DNA of 64,000 nt from NCBI RefSeq assembly GCF_900105535.1, contig NZ_LT629779.1:3410001-3474000 (forward strand). Direction: 5' to 3'. Origin of the DNA: Pseudarthrobacter equi (lineage in GTDB: Bacteria > Actinomycetota > Actinomycetes > Actinomycetales > Micrococcaceae). A program made the position numbers and the translations under genes. Position 1 is the first letter of the stretch. Every line of letters begins with the position of its first letter. The notes under the pieces were generated by a model. That model had not been told where the DNA came from, made no database searches, and saw only the letters and a program-made list of their open reading frames with translations. This document shows positions 39,998 to 49,607 of the stretch, piece by piece.

Positions 39998-40111
39998 CTA
40001 CTTCTGGCCCTTGAAGAGGCGGTAGACCACAAAACCGGCGAACCAGGCCATGGACAGGCTCGCGATGCCGAGCAGGACAAGGAAGAAGATTTCAAATGCA
40101 AGTACGGACAT
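39998..40111 (-). CDS. Small membrane protein, 37 aa
   Basis: Reads MSVLAFEIFFLVLLGIASLS then MAWFAGFVVYRLFKGQK: one long membrane helix with a basic C terminus. TAGGAT lies 6 nt before the ATG, so this is either a leaderless promoter or, less likely, a Shine-Dalgarno AGGAT. It lies 39 bases from the nitrobindin-type gene on the same strand. Not recognised, but composition and start context support a real gene. Confidence 0.65.
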   Translation of the reverse strand: MSVLAFEIFFLVLLGIASLSMAWFAGFVVYRLFKGQK

Positions 40112-40117
40112 GATGCC

Positions 40118-40123
40118 ATCCTA
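40118..40123 (-). promoter_or_regulatory. Leaderless-type -10 box (TAGGAT)
   Basis: TAGGAT ends 6 nt before the ATG at 40111 on the minus strand. The same bases could serve as a weak ribosome binding site. Confidence 0.45.
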
Positions 40124-40128
40124 ACCCG

Positions 40129-40896
40129 TCAGAAGATGAGTAGTTTGTCTATGAAGTAGGCGAGCGAGCCGACGGCCGAGACAGGCGCCAGGCCCATGCC
40201 AAGGGCCGCTGCAAAGTTCAGTGGCGCACCCCGCAGCGTAACCAGTCGCCGGAAGCTGGCGAGGACCGCCCCCACCACCACGCCGAAAATGGCAGCCGGC
40301 AGGACGGCGATGTCTGAGAGGACCAGCCCGGCAAGCGGGCCTGCCAGCCCGGCAAGGACGATGCACAGCGGGGCGATGACGTTATCAGGCCAGCGGATCA
40401 GCCCGGCAAGCAGGGCCACTGCTGCGCTGATCGCGGCCACCAGCAGCATCTCGCGGACGCCGTTGAACCGGGCGCCGGCAACCCACCCCGCACCCAGGCA
40501 GGACAGCAGCACGCCCACGCAGCAGCCCAGAGTGGACTCCAGCCGCTGCGCCTGGCCCGTACCGCGGATGAGCTGCACTACGAAGACGGCCATCATGCCC
40601 ACCGCCACGAAACCGGGGGTCCAGTCCAGGTAGCCCGGAGCAGGCGCCCACAAGGCGGCCAGGGCGGACCCCGCACCGGGCAGGGCGATGACCGCCGCGA
40701 GGGTCTTCTTGGCCGGAATCCGGAGGAAATGCGGCCAGCCGATCCCCACCGCGAAGGCAATCAATACGGCCACTGCCGCCAGAGCTTCACGGGAGATATA
40801 AACGCCGGCGATGATGGCAACCAGGCCGGCGATGCCGACCACACCGATGGCCCACGAACCGAGTGAGCGCGCAGGCGCCTGCAGGTCCGCCGTCAT
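40129..40896 (-). CDS. Polytopic membrane protein of unknown function, 255 aa
   Basis: About 8 predicted helices covering nearly the whole chain, after a 14-residue polar start. The pattern (GVVVGAVLASFRRLVTLRGA, then NFAAALGMGLAPVSAVGSLA) recalls uncharacterised actinobacterial permease-like proteins. No catalytic or transporter motif is visible. It is divergent from the GlnR gene with 248 bases between, which could hold shared control. Confidence 0.78.
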   Translation of the reverse strand: MTADLQAPARSLGSWAIGVVGIAGLVAIIAGVYISREALAAVAVLIAFAVGIGWPHFLRIPAKKTLAAVIALPGAGSALAALWAPAPGYLDWTPGFVAVGMMAVFVVQLIRGTGQAQRLESTLGCCVGVLLSCLGAGWVAGARFNGVREMLLVAAISAAVALLAGLIRWPDNVIAPLCIVLAGLAGPLAGLVLSDIAVLPAAIFGVVVGAVLASFRRLVTLRGAPLNFAAALGMGLAPVSAVGSLAYFIDKLLIF

Positions 40897-41064
40897 ATGG
40901 AAACCGGCCTGTGAATCGTTACTGCACTCACTGCGCTGTCATCCCGTCCTGGCATTGGCACTAGGCGTGGAACCGCCCCTTCGAAGGGCACGTCCGCCCC
41001 CGCCCAATCCTGCCCTATATGAACGGCATATGTCGCAAAACGTACTGTTGGGGGGCAGGAATCT

Positions 41065-41093
41065 CTGGTTCGGGAGGACCTGCCGGGTATACT
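41065..41093 (+). promoter_or_regulatory. Candidate glnR promoter
   Basis: CTGGTT (41065-41070), 17 bases, TATACT (41088-41093), with a leader of about 45 nt to the ATG. The -10 box is close to consensus. The rest of the 40897-41144 gap shows no gene. Confidence 0.5.
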
Positions 41094-41144
41094 CAAGCAT
41101 CAGCTCAGTCGCCCGATGATGCGCGGACAGCCCATGGAGGAACA

Positions 41145-41843
41145 ATGTCGCACATCCTGCTCTTGACGAACAGCACCGGCTCGTCGGTAGACATCCTGCC
41201 TGCCCTGGAACTGCTGAACCACCGCGTGCACATCCTCCCTGCGGAGCCCACCGCCCTCCTCGAAACGGACCCTTGCGACATCGTCCTGCTGGATGCGCGC
41301 AAAGACCTTGTGGGCGCCCGTTCCCTCACCCAGCTTTTGAAGGCCACCGGCCTCAGCGCACCGCTGGTCCTGATCCTGACTGAAGGCGGCATGGCCGCTG
41401 TTTCGTCGGCCTGGGCAGTGGACGACATCGTCCTGGATTCCGCCGGCCCCGCTGAGGTTGAAGCGCGTATCAGGCTCTCGGTGGCCCGCGCCGTCCCGGA
41501 CCAGGACGATGCCCCCAGCGAAATTCGTGCCGCCGGCGTCGTCATCGACGAAGCCAGCTACACCGCCAGGGTTAACGGCGCACCCCTGAACCTGACGTTC
41601 AAGGAATTCGAGCTCCTCAAATACCTGGCCCAGCACCCAGGGCGCGTCTTCACCCGGCAGCAGCTGCTGACCGAGGTGTGGGGCTACGACTACTACGGCG
41701 GCACCCGCACCGTTGACGTCCACGTCCGGCGCCTGCGCGCCAAGCTGGGCGCCGACCACGAGAACCTCATCAGCACCGTGCGGAACGTCGGCTACCGGCT
41801 GACCCTGGTGCGGCAGCAGGAAGACGAACTGACCGAAGCCTGA
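41145..41843 (+). CDS. glnR: GlnR-type nitrogen regulator (OmpR family, atypical receiver)
   Basis: 232 residues: receiver-like domain (1-115) and OmpR winged helix ([20 protein letters not shown], then [20 protein letters not shown]). Sequence and length match actinobacterial GlnR, the main regulator of nitrogen assimilation. Asp50 is kept, but the acidic pair that normally opens a receiver is replaced by Thr8-Asn9, in line with GlnR acting as a dimer without phosphorylation. The ATG at 41145 has GGAGGAACA just upstream. No kinase gene is nearby. It precedes mshD, as in Mycobacterium. Confidence 0.88.
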   Translation: MSHILLLTNSTGSSVDILPALELLNHRVHILPAEPTALLETDPCDIVLLDARKDLVGARSLTQLLKATGLSAPLVLILTEGGMAAVSSAWAVDDIVLDSAGPAEVEARIRLSVARAVPDQDDAPSEIRAAGVVIDEASYTARVNGAPLNLTFKEFELLKYLAQHPGRVFTRQQLLTEVWGYDYYGGTRTVDVHVRRLRAKLGADHENLISTVRNVGYRLTLVRQQEDELTEA

Positions 41844-41863
41844 GCCACCGGTCCCTGATCCCG

Positions 41864-41869
41864 TAGCCT
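41864..41869 (+). promoter_or_regulatory. Leaderless-type -10 box of mshD (TAGCCT)
   Basis: TAGCCT ends 6 nt before the ATG at 41876; no Shine-Dalgarno sequence. It starts 21 bases after the glnR stop, so mshD may have its own promoter. Confidence 0.5.
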
Positions 41870-41875
41870 AGCTTC

Positions 41876-42847
41876 ATGACTCCAGCGCACCCCGAGAAAT
41901 GGCCCGTCCATGTTGTCCAAGGCGGGGTTGACCGGCAACTCCTGAAGGACTGCCGCGACCTCCTGGTTGCGGCCGAAGAGTCCGACGGCAACCCCTCGAT
42001 CTCCGAGCAGACACTGGTGACCATGCGCGCCGGCGATTCTGCAGACCATTCGCTGCTGACCCTGGCGCTGTATGCCCCGGACGAGGACTCGGATCCTGCC
42101 ACGGGCCAGGACCTGGCGGGATTCGCCGTCGTGGTGGAAGAACCGGACCACAGCGGCGTGCTGGAAATTGCGGTGCACCCTTCCTACCGGAACCAGGGCG
42201 TGGCCGACCGCCTGGTGCGGGCGCTGCAGGACCGCCGGGGGTTTGACGGGCTGAAGGCCTGGTCCCACGGCAACCACGAGGCCGCCGCAGACCTCGCCGC
42301 ACGGTACGGCTACGCGCCGGTGCGGGAATTGTGGAAGATGCGGATGACGACGGCGGAGGCAGACCTTCCCGAGGCAGTGCTTCCGGAGGGCGTGTCGCTG
42401 CGTCCGTTCGTCCCGGGCCAGGACGAGGACGCGTGGCTGGCCGTCAACCGTGCGGCTTTCTCGCACCACCCGGAACAGGGCAGCCTCACCCGGGCGGATC
42501 TGGCGGCACGCATGGAGGAAGACTGGTTCGACCCCGCCGGGTTCCTCCTCGCGGTGGACACCGCCGGCCGCGTTGTGGGCTTCCACTGGACGAAGGTCCA
42601 TCCCCGCCACGGCTCGCACCCCGCCATCGGCGAAGTCTACGTAGTGGGCGTGGCGCCTGAGGCCCAGGGCTCCGGCCTCGGGAAGGCCCTGACGCTCGCC
42701 GGCATCAAGTACCTGCAGGACCTTGGACTGCACGCAGTGATGCTGTACACGGACGCGGACAACACTCCCGCCGTCTCGCTGTACCGCAGGCTGGGGTTCA
42801 CCCGCTGGGACATGGACGTCATGTACGGGCCGGTCAAGGAAGGTTAG
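41876..42847 (+). CDS. mshD: Mycothiol synthase
   Basis: MshD (323 aa) adds an acetyl group to the cysteine of Cys-GlcN-Ins, the last step of mycothiol synthesis. It has two GNAT domains: the first with EIAVHPSYRNQGVADRLVRA, the second with the active acetyl-CoA loop V-A-P-E-A-Q-G-S-G-L-G and the closing YTDADNTPAVSLYRRLGFTR. The L-Y-T-D-A-D-N and W-D-M-D-V-M-Y segments are typical of MshD. It follows glnR by 32 bases. Its presence confirms an actinobacterial host. Confidence 0.94.
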   Translation: MTPAHPEKWPVHVVQGGVDRQLLKDCRDLLVAAEESDGNPSISEQTLVTMRAGDSADHSLLTLALYAPDEDSDPATGQDLAGFAVVVEEPDHSGVLEIAVHPSYRNQGVADRLVRALQDRRGFDGLKAWSHGNHEAAADLAARYGYAPVRELWKMRMTTAEADLPEAVLPEGVSLRPFVPGQDEDAWLAVNRAAFSHHPEQGSLTRADLAARMEEDWFDPAGFLLAVDTAGRVVGFHWTKVHPRHGSHPAIGEVYVVGVAPEAQGSGLGKALTLAGIKYLQDLGLHAVMLYTDADNTPAVSLYRRLGFTRWDMDVMYGPVKEG

Positions 42848-42976
42848 TCCAATCGGCTGATTCACCGGGCGGGGCGCGGAAATCAGGGGCTCCGCCGCGG
42901 TGAATGCTTGTAAGGTTGAAACAGAACCGCGCAGGCCGGAAGCGCCAGCATCAAGCGCCAGGTAAAAGGAGATCCC

Positions 42977-45226
42977 ATGAACCCGGAACCGTCCGGAACA
43001 GCCACGTCCCAGGATGCTGCACCCCCGGTCCGTGCCCGCTTCGGCTCCTCCGAGGTTCCGGCCTCCCGGGCCACGCAGGACCGCATCGACATCCCGGAGT
43101 TTGCGCCGAACCTCGAGCCCGAGGGGGACATCAGCCCGGACCGTTTCCTGGACCGCGAGCTGAGCTGGCTCAGCTTCAACTCCCGGGTGCTGGAACTGGC
43201 TGAGGACCCCACCCTGCACCTGCTGGAACGGGTCAATTTCCTTTCCATCTTCGCCTCGAACCTCGATGAATTCTTCATGGTCCGGGTGGCAGGCCTGAAG
43301 CGCCGTATCGCCACCGGCCTGGCGGTCCCTTCCCCGGCCGGCTTGAGCCCGGTGGAAGTGCTGGAACAGATCAGCGCCGAAGCCCACCGGCTCCAGCAGC
43401 GGCACGCCCAGGTATACGCCGAACAGATCCGGCCGGCCCTGGCATATGAGCACATCCACCTCATGCACTGGGACGAACTCGACGACGCCGCCCAGCAGCA
43501 GCTGAGCGTCATGTTCGCCGAAAAGGTGTTCCCCATCCTCACGCCCCTCGCGGTGGACCCGGCGCACCCGTTCCCTTATATCTCCGGGCTGTCCCTCAAC
43601 CTGGCCGTGGTGGTCCGGAACCCGGTCAGCGACAAGGAACTGTTCGCCCGCGTCAAGGTGCCGGACCAGCTCCCGCGCCTGATCTCCATCGACGGCCCGC
43701 GTGCAGGCGCCGTGGCCGGACGCGTGGCACGTTTCATCGCCCTCGAAGACGTCATCGCCGTCCATTTGGACAAGCTCTTCCCCGGCATGGAAGTCCTGGA
43801 GCACCACACCTTCCGCGTCACCCGCAACGAGGACGTGGAGGTTGAGGAGGACGACGCCGAGAACCTCCTCCAGGCCCTGGAGAAGGAACTGCTGCGCCGC
43901 CGGTTCGGCCCGCCGGTCCGGCTGGAACTCACCAACGACATCAACCCCAACATCCGGGCGCTGCTGATCCGCGAACTCGGCGTGGAGGAATCCGAGGTCT
44001 ACTCGGTACCCGCCCCGCTGGACCTCCGCGGCCTTGCAGTCATTGGCGGCATCGACCGCGCCGATCTGCACTACCCCAAGCACGTTCCGCACACCTCCCG
44101 GTACCTGAACGAGTCCGAGACGTCCAAGGCCGCCAACGTCTTTGCCGCCATGCGCCGCCGCGACATCCTGCTCCACCACCCGTACGATTCGTTCTCCACG
44201 TCCGTTCAGGCTTTCCTGGAGCAGGCCGCGGCGGATCCCAAGGTGCAGGCCATCAAGCAGACGCTGTACCGCACGTCCGGCGACTCCCCCATCGTCGATG
44301 CGCTCATCGACGCCGCGGAGGCCGGCAAGCAGGTCCTCGCCCTGGTGGAAATCAAGGCCCGGTTCGATGAACAGGCCAACATCTCCTGGGCCCGTAAGCT
44401 GGAACAGGCCGGCGTGCACGTGGTGTACGGCATCGTGGGCCTGAAAACGCACTGCAAGCTGTCCCTGGTGGTCCGCCAGGAAGTGGATGGCCTCCGCCGC
44501 TACTGCCACATCGGCACCGGCAACTACCACCCCCGCACTGCGCGGTACTACGAGGACCTCGGCCTCCTGACGTCCAACGAGCAGGTGGGCCAGGACCTGT
44601 CCAAGCTGTTCAACCAGCTGTCCGGGTATGCTCCCAAGTCCACGTTCAAGCGGCTGCTGGTGGCTCCCCGTTCCGTGCGCTCCGGGCTGATCGACAGGAT
44701 TGAAACCGAGATCCGCAACGCCCGGGCCGGCAAGCCGGGCCGCGTGCAGATCAAGGTCAACTCCATGGTTGACGAAGCCATCATCGACTCCCTCTACCGC
44801 GCGTCACAGGCCGGCGTGAAGGTGGACGTGGTGGTTCGCGGAATCTGCTCGCTGCGCCCCGGCGTTCCGGGCCTGAGCGAGAACATCACGGTCCGGTCCA
44901 TCCTGGGCCGGTTCCTGGAGCACTCCCGCGTGTTTGCCTTCGCCAACGGCGGGGAACCCGTGGTGTATATCGGCTCGGCCGACATGATGCACCGCAACCT
45001 CGACCGCAGGGTTGAGGCCCTGGTGCAGCTTGCCAGCCCCGATGACGTCACCTACGTCCTCGACCTGCTGCAGCGCTACATGGCACCGGAGACCTCCAGT
45101 TGGCACCTGGACAACGACGGCCACTGGATCCGCCACCACCTCGGGGAGGACGGCAAGCCGCTGGAGGACGTCCAGTCCTGGCTGCTCGCCTCGCGCCCCC
45201 GGCAGCGCAGCCTGAGCCGGCGTTAG
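42977..45226 (+). CDS. ppk: Polyphosphate kinase 1
   Basis: PPK1 (749 aa) makes and breaks polyphosphate using ATP. Domain order: N-terminal helical domain ([20 protein letters not shown]), head domain, then two phospholipase-D-like catalytic domains. The phosphorylated His is residue 511 (H-I-G-T-G-N-Y-H-P). The first 50 residues are a variable extension. AAAGGAG lies 6 nt before the ATG, and TAAGGT at 42911-42916 is a possible -10 box. Followed 10 bases later by the Nudix gene, as ppk and mutT1 are linked in Mycobacterium. Confidence 0.96.
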   Translation: MNPEPSGTATSQDAAPPVRARFGSSEVPASRATQDRIDIPEFAPNLEPEGDISPDRFLDRELSWLSFNSRVLELAEDPTLHLLERVNFLSIFASNLDEFFMVRVAGLKRRIATGLAVPSPAGLSPVEVLEQISAEAHRLQQRHAQVYAEQIRPALAYEHIHLMHWDELDDAAQQQLSVMFAEKVFPILTPLAVDPAHPFPYISGLSLNLAVVVRNPVSDKELFARVKVPDQLPRLISIDGPRAGAVAGRVARFIALEDVIAVHLDKLFPGMEVLEHHTFRVTRNEDVEVEEDDAENLLQALEKELLRRRFGPPVRLELTNDINPNIRALLIRELGVEESEVYSVPAPLDLRGLAVIGGIDRADLHYPKHVPHTSRYLNESETSKAANVFAAMRRRDILLHHPYDSFSTSVQAFLEQAAADPKVQAIKQTLYRTSGDSPIVDALIDAAEAGKQVLALVEIKARFDEQANISWARKLEQAGVHVVYGIVGLKTHCKLSLVVRQEVDGLRRYCHIGTGNYHPRTARYYEDLGLLTSNEQVGQDLSKLFNQLSGYAPKSTFKRLLVAPRSVRSGLIDRIETEIRNARAGKPGRVQIKVNSMVDEAIIDSLYRASQAGVKVDVVVRGICSLRPGVPGLSENITVRSILGRFLEHSRVFAFANGGEPVVYIGSADMMHRNLDRRVEALVQLASPDDVTYVLDLLQRYMAPETSSWHLDNDGHWIRHHLGEDGKPLEDVQSWLLASRPRQRSLSRR

Positions 45227-45236
45227 GGATCCGGCG

Positions 45237-46205
45237 TTGTCGAGCGATGCACTCGTAGAAGACCAGACAGACCATCCGGGGGAACCAGTAGCGGTCACCG
45301 CTGCCGGAGCGATCCCCTGGCGGGCCACCCGGGAAGGCCTTGAAGTCCTCCTGATCCACCGCCCCCGCTATGACGACTGGTCCTGGCCAAAAGGCAAGAT
45401 CGACGTCGGCGAGACGGTACCGGAGTGCGCGGTCCGGGAAGTGCGGGAGGAAATTGGGCTTGATGCCTCTCTGGGCATTCCCCTGCCTCCCATCCACTAT
45501 CACGTGTCCTCGGGGCTGAAGGTGGTCTATTACTGGGCCGTGAAGGTCAATGGCGCACGCCTCGTACCGGATGGCAAGGAAGTGGACTCCGTCATGTGGT
45601 GCAGCCCGGACAAGGCGGCTGCGCTGCTCTCCAACCCTTCGGATACGGCGCCGCTGCAGCACCTTCGCGAGGCGCATGCCCGCGGCGCGCTGGACACCTG
45701 GCCGCTGTTGGTTGTCCGCCATGCCAAGGCAAAGCCGCGTTCGTCCTGGACCAAAGCCGAAGGTGAACGGCCGCTGGCTGCCACGGGTATCCGGCAGGCG
45801 CAGGCCGTCGGCAGGTTGCTGCAGGCCTGGAAGCCGCCGCGGATAGTCACCAGCCCGTGGCTGCGCTGCGTCGCCACTGTGGCTCCCTACGCGAAGGCCA
45901 GCGGTGCGAAGGTCAAGATGGCGGAGGCCCTGACGGAACACCGGCACGAGCGCAGCCCCAAGAAGACGGCCGGCATCATCGAATCGCTTTTCGACAAGCA
46001 GCGGCCCGTGGCTGTCTGTACGCACCGCCCGGCCCTGCCCACCGTCCTCGCCCAACTGGCCAAGCACATGCCGGCGCGGCTGGGCAGCCTGCTCCCTTCC
46101 GTGGACCCGTTTCTGTCTCCCGGAGAGCTGGTGGTATGCCACGTGGCCTACGCCAAGGGGAACAACGTTGTGGCGGTGGAGCGGTTCAAACCCTTCGACG
46201 ACTGA
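45237..46205 (+). CDS. Nudix hydrolase fused to histidine phosphatase (MutT1-like)
   Basis: 322 residues, two enzymes in one chain. The Nudix box is complete: G-K-I-D-V-G-E-T, then C-A-V-R-E-V-R-E-E-I-G (about 55-77). The C half is a histidine phosphatase with R-H-A-K (phosphorylated His) near 162 and THRPALPTVL near 260. The same fusion in mycobacterial MutT1 degrades 8-oxo-GTP and diadenosine polyphosphates. Start is TTG with AGGGA 7 nt upstream, overlapping the ppk stop region. It may also serve ppk by removing nucleotides. Confidence 0.9.
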   Translation: MSSDALVEDQTDHPGEPVAVTAAGAIPWRATREGLEVLLIHRPRYDDWSWPKGKIDVGETVPECAVREVREEIGLDASLGIPLPPIHYHVSSGLKVVYYWAVKVNGARLVPDGKEVDSVMWCSPDKAAALLSNPSDTAPLQHLREAHARGALDTWPLLVVRHAKAKPRSSWTKAEGERPLAATGIRQAQAVGRLLQAWKPPRIVTSPWLRCVATVAPYAKASGAKVKMAEALTEHRHERSPKKTAGIIESLFDKQRPVAVCTHRPALPTVLAQLAKHMPARLGSLLPSVDPFLSPGELVVCHVAYAKGNNVVAVERFKPFDD

Positions 46206-46241
46206 CGGTACTGGCTGGCCCACCCGGTTGACCTCGCGCCA

Positions 46242-46267
46242 CTTTGTATCAAATACTTGATACAAAG
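46242..46267. promoter_or_regulatory. Operator-like palindrome before the GntR/YtrA operon
   Basis: 11-bp perfect arms CTTTGTATCAA (46242-46252) and TTGATACAAAG (46257-46267) with 4 bases between, in an AT-rich patch of GC-rich sequence. TTGACC (46228-46233) and AATACT (46252-46257), 18 bases apart, make a likely promoter whose -10 box lies inside it. Best reading: binding site of the GntR regulator encoded at 47906. Confidence 0.7.
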
Positions 46268-46289
46268 CCGCACGAATTTGGGGGAAGAT

Positions 46290-47909
46290 GTGCCAGGCCT
46301 CGACGCCTTAGCGTTCAATACAATGCAGCCGACGGTGATCCTGTTTCCGTTCCTGCTGGCCGCAGGTGTCTACCTGCTGCTCCGGTGGGTCATCTGGCAA
46401 CCGGGGAATCCCGGGTCAGCGGACACGGCGGCCAAACACGCACTATGGATCGGTGTGATCGGGTGGCTGGTGAGTTCGCTCCAGCCGGCGGCGAAGGCGG
46501 GCCTGATCCCTGTTTCCGGCCTGTACCAGGCGCCGTCCGCCGTCGAACTCCTCCCTGTCCTGGCGTGGCCCGTCCTGGGCTGCCTTGCGGTGCACGCCAT
46601 CGGCCAGCTCAGCTACCCCGGCCCACGGCTTCCCCGCCGGCGGGCGAGCCTCGACGTCCGGCGGATCCGCGATTTCCTTCCGCGGAAACTTGCCTGGACC
46701 GTGCTGGCCATCTTCATCACGGCAGCCGGGCAGATCGCGTGGACGGCGAGCCTGCCGGGCTTTGATCCCGTTCCCTATGTCCCGCGGCCCGAGCCGTCCG
46801 GCGGCAGCACGTATTACGGCGGCGACGGCCGGGTTCCCGGCATCGACCTTGCCGCCCCTCTGGGTGCCGCGCTGGCAGTCCTGGCAGCCGGAACCTTCGC
46901 CGTCCTGGCACTGATCGCCCGCCGGCGGCGGCTGGAATCGCTCACGTCCGAGGACAACGGCCTGCTGCGGACCATCGCGATGAACCGGCTCCTCCGTACC
47001 GTGGCCACGGTGGCCTCCGGCCTGGCCGCAATCGCCGGCAACCATACTGCCCTGCCGGACCCCGCCGAAAGCACCGGCACGTGGGCAAGCCCGGCCGCAG
47101 CCCTGAACCTCGTGGTCCTGCTGGCCATGTGGTGGTGGGCGCCGCCCAAGCTGTCCCACGGACTGACGGAACGCCGGGCCCGACGGATCCTTGACCCGCA
47201 ACCGGCTACGAAACTGGTGGTCTCGATCGGGCCGGCCATGGGCTTGGCCGCGCTGCTTCCGCTGGTGGCAGCGGCTGTGATGCCGGGCGTCCTCACCGGC
47301 CATCCGGCCCTCTTCGTGGCACTCGCGGCCATCGCCGTCCTGGGTGTAGTGGCCGGCGGCGAGGTCCTCCTGCACCGCAACTACGGCACGGACGGCGAGC
47401 CCCGGCACTGGCCCCGCCAGATGGTCTCCCCCGCACTTATCACCACGGTAGTTGCTGCCATGGCCGTCCTGCTCGGCGTCCTGGTCTTCATTGCGATCCG
47501 GCAGGCGGCCACGGGCGTACCGTCGGCGTGGCCGGCAACGGCGTGGACCACCGCTGCTGCCATCGGAACCGCCGCCGTGCCCGTTGCCGTGGCACGGCGC
47601 CGCCGCAGTATCCCCGGGGCGGTTCCCGGACTGGATGCCGCCCTTCGTGCCATCACGCTGCACAGGGTGGCCCGCACCTTGGCTGCCCTCTTCGCCGCCC
47701 AGGCCGGAGCGCTGCTCATGAGCGCAGCACCAGCTCTCCAGCGCTTTTCACCGCCGGGCGCCGACGCCACTTCCGTCCTGTGGCAGATAGCACCGGGAGC
47801 CGGAGTGATCCTGGCCGCTGCCGGCGTGGTCATTGCGGTGATCCCGGTCCGCGGAATCACCGCCAAGCCTGCCGCCAAGGCAGCACCCGCACCCGAAACG
47901 GTGCCGTGA
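46290..47909 (+). CDS. Polytopic membrane protein of GntR operon, 539 aa
   Basis: About 11-12 predicted helices, with a soluble stretch near 160-185 (PEPSGGSTYYGGDGR) likely outside the cell. I chose GTG at 46290 because GGGGGA lies 4 nt upstream and it clears the operator; a frame starting at 46257 would begin inside the palindrome. The end overlaps the GntR gene (GTGA), so the two are coupled. No transporter motif is recognised; such proteins often accompany YtrA-type regulators, which usually control ABC or membrane proteins. Confidence 0.78.
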   Translation: MPGLDALAFNTMQPTVILFPFLLAAGVYLLLRWVIWQPGNPGSADTAAKHALWIGVIGWLVSSLQPAAKAGLIPVSGLYQAPSAVELLPVLAWPVLGCLAVHAIGQLSYPGPRLPRRRASLDVRRIRDFLPRKLAWTVLAIFITAAGQIAWTASLPGFDPVPYVPRPEPSGGSTYYGGDGRVPGIDLAAPLGAALAVLAAGTFAVLALIARRRRLESLTSEDNGLLRTIAMNRLLRTVATVASGLAAIAGNHTALPDPAESTGTWASPAAALNLVVLLAMWWWAPPKLSHGLTERRARRILDPQPATKLVVSIGPAMGLAALLPLVAAAVMPGVLTGHPALFVALAAIAVLGVVAGGEVLLHRNYGTDGEPRHWPRQMVSPALITTVVAAMAVLLGVLVFIAIRQAATGVPSAWPATAWTTAAAIGTAAVPVAVARRRRSIPGAVPGLDAALRAITLHRVARTLAALFAAQAGALLMSAAPALQRFSPPGADATSVLWQIAPGAGVILAAAGVVIAVIPVRGITAKPAAKAAPAPETVP

Positions 47910-48310
47910 GCGCCGGAATCACCGTGGACCTGCGGTCCGCCACCCCGCCCTATGAGCAGATCCGGTCACAGATCAGCTCCCTGGTTGCCGTCGGCGCATT
48001 GCCGGCTGGAAGCAGGCTGCCCACCGTCCGGAGCCTGGCCGCGGATTTGGGCATCGCTGCCGGCACAGTGGCCAGGGCGTACAAGGAGTTGGAGGCGGCC
48101 GGGGTTGTTGAATCACGACGCCGGGGCGGCACCTTCATCGCCTCCGTTCCGGACGGTGCCGGGTACGGCCGCCCGGGTACAGTGCCGCCGGAGGTGACCG
48201 CCGCCGTCGAACGCTATGTGGAGGCTGGCCGGAAGGCGGGACTCAGCGACGGGCTGCTGCTGGACCTGGTCCGCGGAAGGCTCGGAAGGGAGCGGACCGA
48301 TGGACGCTGA
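47906..48310 (+). CDS. GntR-family regulator, YtrA subfamily
   Basis: 134 residues. The GntR winged helix spans about 8-75 (YEQIRSQISSLVAVGALPAG, RLPTVRSLAADLGIAAGTVA, RAYKELEAAGVVESRRRGGT), followed by a short helical tail of about 50 residues instead of a ligand-binding domain, the mark of the YtrA group. The GTG start overlaps the upstream stop by four bases. It probably represses its own operon through the palindrome at 46242-46267. Confidence 0.92.
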   Translation: MSAGITVDLRSATPPYEQIRSQISSLVAVGALPAGSRLPTVRSLAADLGIAAGTVARAYKELEAAGVVESRRRGGTFIASVPDGAGYGRPGTVPPEVTAAVERYVEAGRKAGLSDGLLLDLVRGRLGRERTDGR

Positions 48311-48794
48311 TCCGCGCCCGCCGTCCCGGCGGATCTGGTTTGTGCCGTCACTGCTGCTCCTGGCGGCCACTGCGGTCCTGGGGGCTTACCTGTACCCGGA
48401 AATGCCGGATCCCGTCCCCGTGCATTGGAACGGGGCGGGTATCCCGGACAGGTTCGCCGGAAAGTCAGTTCTTGCCGTCTTTTCGCCGCTGCTGATCGGT
48501 ACCGGCGTGGTGGCGTTCCTGTGGCTGCTGTACCGGTTCCTTCCCGCCATGGCCACCAAAGGCGCGCAGGATCCGGCCCGGGCCGCTCTCGAGGTCCGCG
48601 CGGGCAAGGACGTCCTGGCCAAGCTGGCGCCGGCATTGGCCATCCTCTTCTGCTGGCTGTGCACCACGGGCTGGCTCGGACTGGCAAGCCCCTGGACCAT
48701 CTGGCCGCCGATGCTCGTCCTGATGGGCTTCACCCTGTGGCTGGTGGTCCGCGCCATCCGCGCGGTCTCCGTTCCGCCGGCTCCGCCCCGGTAG
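48300..48794 (+). CDS. DUF1648 domain membrane protein, 164 aa
   Basis: Starts 11 bases before the GntR stop, in another frame, with GGGAG upstream. About four helices. DUF1648 signature: P-D-P-V-P-V-H-W-N-G-A-G-I-P-D-R-F after the first helix. DUF1648 proteins include SdpI-type immunity proteins and are often encoded next to GntR or ArsR regulators. Third gene of the operon. A related domain occurs in the protein at 60202. Confidence 0.88.
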   Translation: MDADPRPPSRRIWFVPSLLLLAATAVLGAYLYPEMPDPVPVHWNGAGIPDRFAGKSVLAVFSPLLIGTGVVAFLWLLYRFLPAMATKGAQDPARAALEVRAGKDVLAKLAPALAILFCWLCTTGWLGLASPWTIWPPMLVLMGFTLWLVVRAIRAVSVPPAPPR

Positions 48795-48797
48795 ACT
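48792..48797 (+). promoter_or_regulatory. Leaderless-type -10 box of thyA (TAGACT)
   Basis: TAGACT, then GGGACG, then the GTG start at 48804. It overlaps the stop codon of the preceding gene. The same TAGACT-N6-GTG layout precedes the gene at 58117. Confidence 0.55.
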
Positions 48798-48803
48798 GGG
48801 ACG

Positions 48804-49607
48804 GTGAGCATCCCCACGCCTTATGAAGACCTTCTGCGCGACGTCCTGGCCCAGGGCACGCACAAATCCGACCGTACGGGCACCGGAACCACCAGCGTTT
48901 TCGGCCGCCAGATCCGCTTCGACCTGGCCGAAGGTTTCCCGCTCATCACCACCAAGCGGGTCCACTTCAAGTCCGTGGCAGTGGAGCTGTTGTGGTTCCT
49001 GCGCGGCGAAACCAACGTGAAGTGGATGCAGGACCAGGGCGTCACCATCTGGAACGAATGGGCTGACGAGGACGGCGACCTTGGCCCGGTGTACGGCGTG
49101 CAGTGGCGCAGCTGGCCTACCCCGGACGGCGGCCACATCGACCAGATCGCCGAGCTCGTGGAGAACCTCAAGGCCAATCCGGACTCCCGCCGCCACATCG
49201 TCTCGGCCTGGAACGTCTCCGAGCTCAACGACATGGCGCTGCCGCCGTGCCATGCGTTCTTCCAGTTCTATGTTGCCGACGGCAAGCTCTCCTGCCAGCT
49301 GTACCAGCGCTCGGCGGACATGTTCCTGGGCGTCCCGTTCAACATCGCCTCCTATGCCCTGCTCACGTACATGCTGGCACAGCAGGTGGGCCTGGAGCCC
49401 GGCGAATTCGTGTGGACCGGTGGCGACGTCCACATTTACGAGAACCACATGGACCAGGTCCTCAAGCAGCTCGAACGGGAGCCGTACGAGTACCCGCAGT
49501 TGAAGATCAACAGGAAGCCCGCCTCGATCTTCGATTACACGCTGGAAGACTTCGAGGTGGTCGGTTACAAGCACCACCCCACCATTAAGGCGCCGATTGC
49601 CGTATGA
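48804..49607 (+). CDS. thyA: Thymidylate synthase
   Basis: ThyA (267 aa) methylates dUMP to dTMP using methylenetetrahydrofolate. The catalytic Cys is residue 149 ([12 protein letters not shown]); the phosphate-binding Arg of [13 protein letters not shown] and the [14 protein letters not shown] motif are present. Length matches the E. coli enzyme. GTG start. Its stop overlaps the folA start (ATGA), coupling it to the enzyme that regenerates tetrahydrofolate. Confidence 0.97.
   Translation: MSIPTPYEDLLRDVLAQGTHKSDRTGTGTTSVFGRQIRFDLAEGFPLITTKRVHFKSVAVELLWFLRGETNVKWMQDQGVTIWNEWADEDGDLGPVYGVQWRSWPTPDGGHIDQIAELVENLKANPDSRRHIVSAWNVSELNDMALPPCHAFFQFYVADGKLSCQLYQRSADMFLGVPFNIASYALLTYMLAQQVGLEPGEFVWTGGDVHIYENHMDQVLKQLEREPYEYPQLKINRKPASIFDYTLEDFEVVGYKHHPTIKAPIAV

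Noticed and set aside
46257..46289. Upstream start of the 539-residue membrane protein at 46257
   Set aside because: That start lies inside the operator palindrome and promoter and has no ribosome binding site; GTG at 46290 has GGGGGA upstream.
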